From: Pseudovibrio sp. Tun.PSC04-5.I4
GTDB lineage: Bacteria > Pseudomonadota > Alphaproteobacteria > Rhizobiales > Stappiaceae
DNA: 64,000 nucleotides
Assembly: GCF_900104145.1 (NCBI RefSeq)
Contig: NZ_FNLB01000006.1
Coordinates: 2,678,501-2,742,500, forward strand
Direction: 5' to 3'
Positions 63,524 through 64,000 of the stretch are shown here, piece after piece; position 1 is the first letter of the stretch, and each line of letters opens with the position of its first letter. The notes beneath the pieces are model-generated. The model was not told the origin of the DNA. It ran no database searches and saw nothing but the letters and a program-made list of their open reading frames with translations. The translations under genes and the position numbers were made by a program.

Positions 63524-64000
63524 TTACTCGGCGAATGCATCGTCAAGAAATGCTTGTAACTGTGCCAAATGCTTTGACATCAAGCCAGTTGCAGTTGCTG
63601 CGGAAGGTGGACGGCCAACGTAACGTGGGCGATGCACTTTTGCATTCACATGCTCCAGAACCCATTCAATGTATTGTTGAATGAAGAACCAGGAGCCCAT
63701 GTTCTTAGGCTCTTCCTGACACCAGACGACATCTGCATTTTTGAAGCGGCCCATTTCGACGCAAAGTGATTTGGTCGGGAATGGATACAACTGCTCTACA
63801 CGCAGGATGTAAACATCATTGATGTTTCGTTTTTCACGCTCTTCCAGCAAGTCGTAGTAGACTTTACCGGTACACAGAACAACGCGGCGGATGTCTTCGT
63901 CCTTTTTAAGCTCAACAGTCGAACCTGGATTGGTCTGAGCGTCATCATGCAAAAGGCGGTGGAAGCTTTCTTCTGCACTAAAGTCTTCCAGTTTGGACAC
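63524..64000 (-). CDS. odhA: 2-oxoglutarate dehydrogenase E1, C-terminal part (5' end outside window)
   Basis: The final 158 residues of the thiamine-diphosphate E1 subunit. The characteristic C-terminal sequence includes RRVVLCTGKVYYDLLEERE, VEQLYPFPTKSL, WCQEEPKNMGSWFFIQQYIE and YVGRPPSAATATGLMSKHL. The gene is intact at its stop codon and continues beyond the right edge. First gene of odhA-odhB-lpdA on this strand. Confidence 0.95.
   Translation of the reverse strand: MSKLEDFSAEESFHRLLHDDAQTNPGSTVELKKDEDIRRVVLCTGKVYYDLLEEREKRNINDVYILRVEQLYPFPTKSLCVEMGRFKNADVVWCQEEPKNMGSWFFIQQYIEWVLEHVNAKVHRPRYVGRPPSAATATGLMSKHLAQLQAFLDDAFAE

Overview
The window reads as a chromosomal core segment of an alphaproteobacterium of the Rhizobiales/Stappiaceae type with roughly 50% GC. 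A Pseudovibrio-like marine genome is my best guess; this is inference from gene content and order, not from a search. Supporting clues are a class II (Agrobacterium CP4-like) EPSP synthase, the ChvG/ChvI two-component system beside a short HprK and PTS proteins, a DivL-type kinase with tyrosine in place of the phospho-histidine, the AddAB nuclease, an F1 ATP synthase operon next to priA, and TIGR02300 and GcrA-related proteins.

Layout. 1-3.8 kb: ugpBAEC glycerol-3-phosphate uptake operon (minus; ugpC is cut by the window edge). 4.5-7.5 kb: a photolyase, an unknown helical protein, two identical tRNA-Ala(GGC) genes and a TIGR02300 protein. 7.7-11.6 kb: aroA-cmk-rpsA. 11.7-14.6 kb: an accessory stretch with an acetyltransferase, 1.4 kb of non-coding DNA ending in a very strong terminator (candidate small RNA), and a chorismate mutase. 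14.8-16.5 kb: sppA-ihfB-lapA, followed by a decayed ornithine cyclodeaminase gene (16.5-17.1 kb). 17.1-19.1 kb: a TRIC-like channel, grpE and trxA. 19.2-25.8 kb: addA-addB.

25.8-29.1 kb is an accessory insertion. It holds a tandem-HxlR regulator and a divergent VOC protein, flanked by two direct copies of the addB leader, then an outer-membrane beta-barrel gene, a 137-bp tandem repeat and a repeat-like non-coding stretch. It separates addBA from the murU-like / tsaE-amgK fusion / divL genes (29.1-34.1 kb). 34.4-40.4 kb: ahcY, then a minus-strand regulatory block chvI-chvG-hprK-EIIA-HPr-NUDIX, divergent from pckA (40.8 kb). 42.6-45.3 kb: XdhC and a MoeA/MobA-like fusion protein for molybdenum cofactor maturation. 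45.7 kb: a 71-aa protein resembling only the C-terminal part of GcrA.

46-53.4 kb: atpHAGDC and priA (minus). 53.5-57.4 kb: transaldolase, secreted endonuclease I, a phospholipase D-like protein and xerC (plus). 57.4-59 kb: TPP riboswitch and thiM-thiE. 59.1-60.4 kb: an unknown secreted protein and a glycosyltransferase family 25 protein with a perfect inverted repeat over its start. 60.4-64 kb: lpdA, odhB with two lipoyl domains, and the 3' end of odhA. I found no prophage, complete insertion sequence or CRISPR array. The main new signals are the leader-duplicated cassette, the candidate small RNA, the ocd pseudogene, the GcrA-tail microprotein and several unexplained palindromes.
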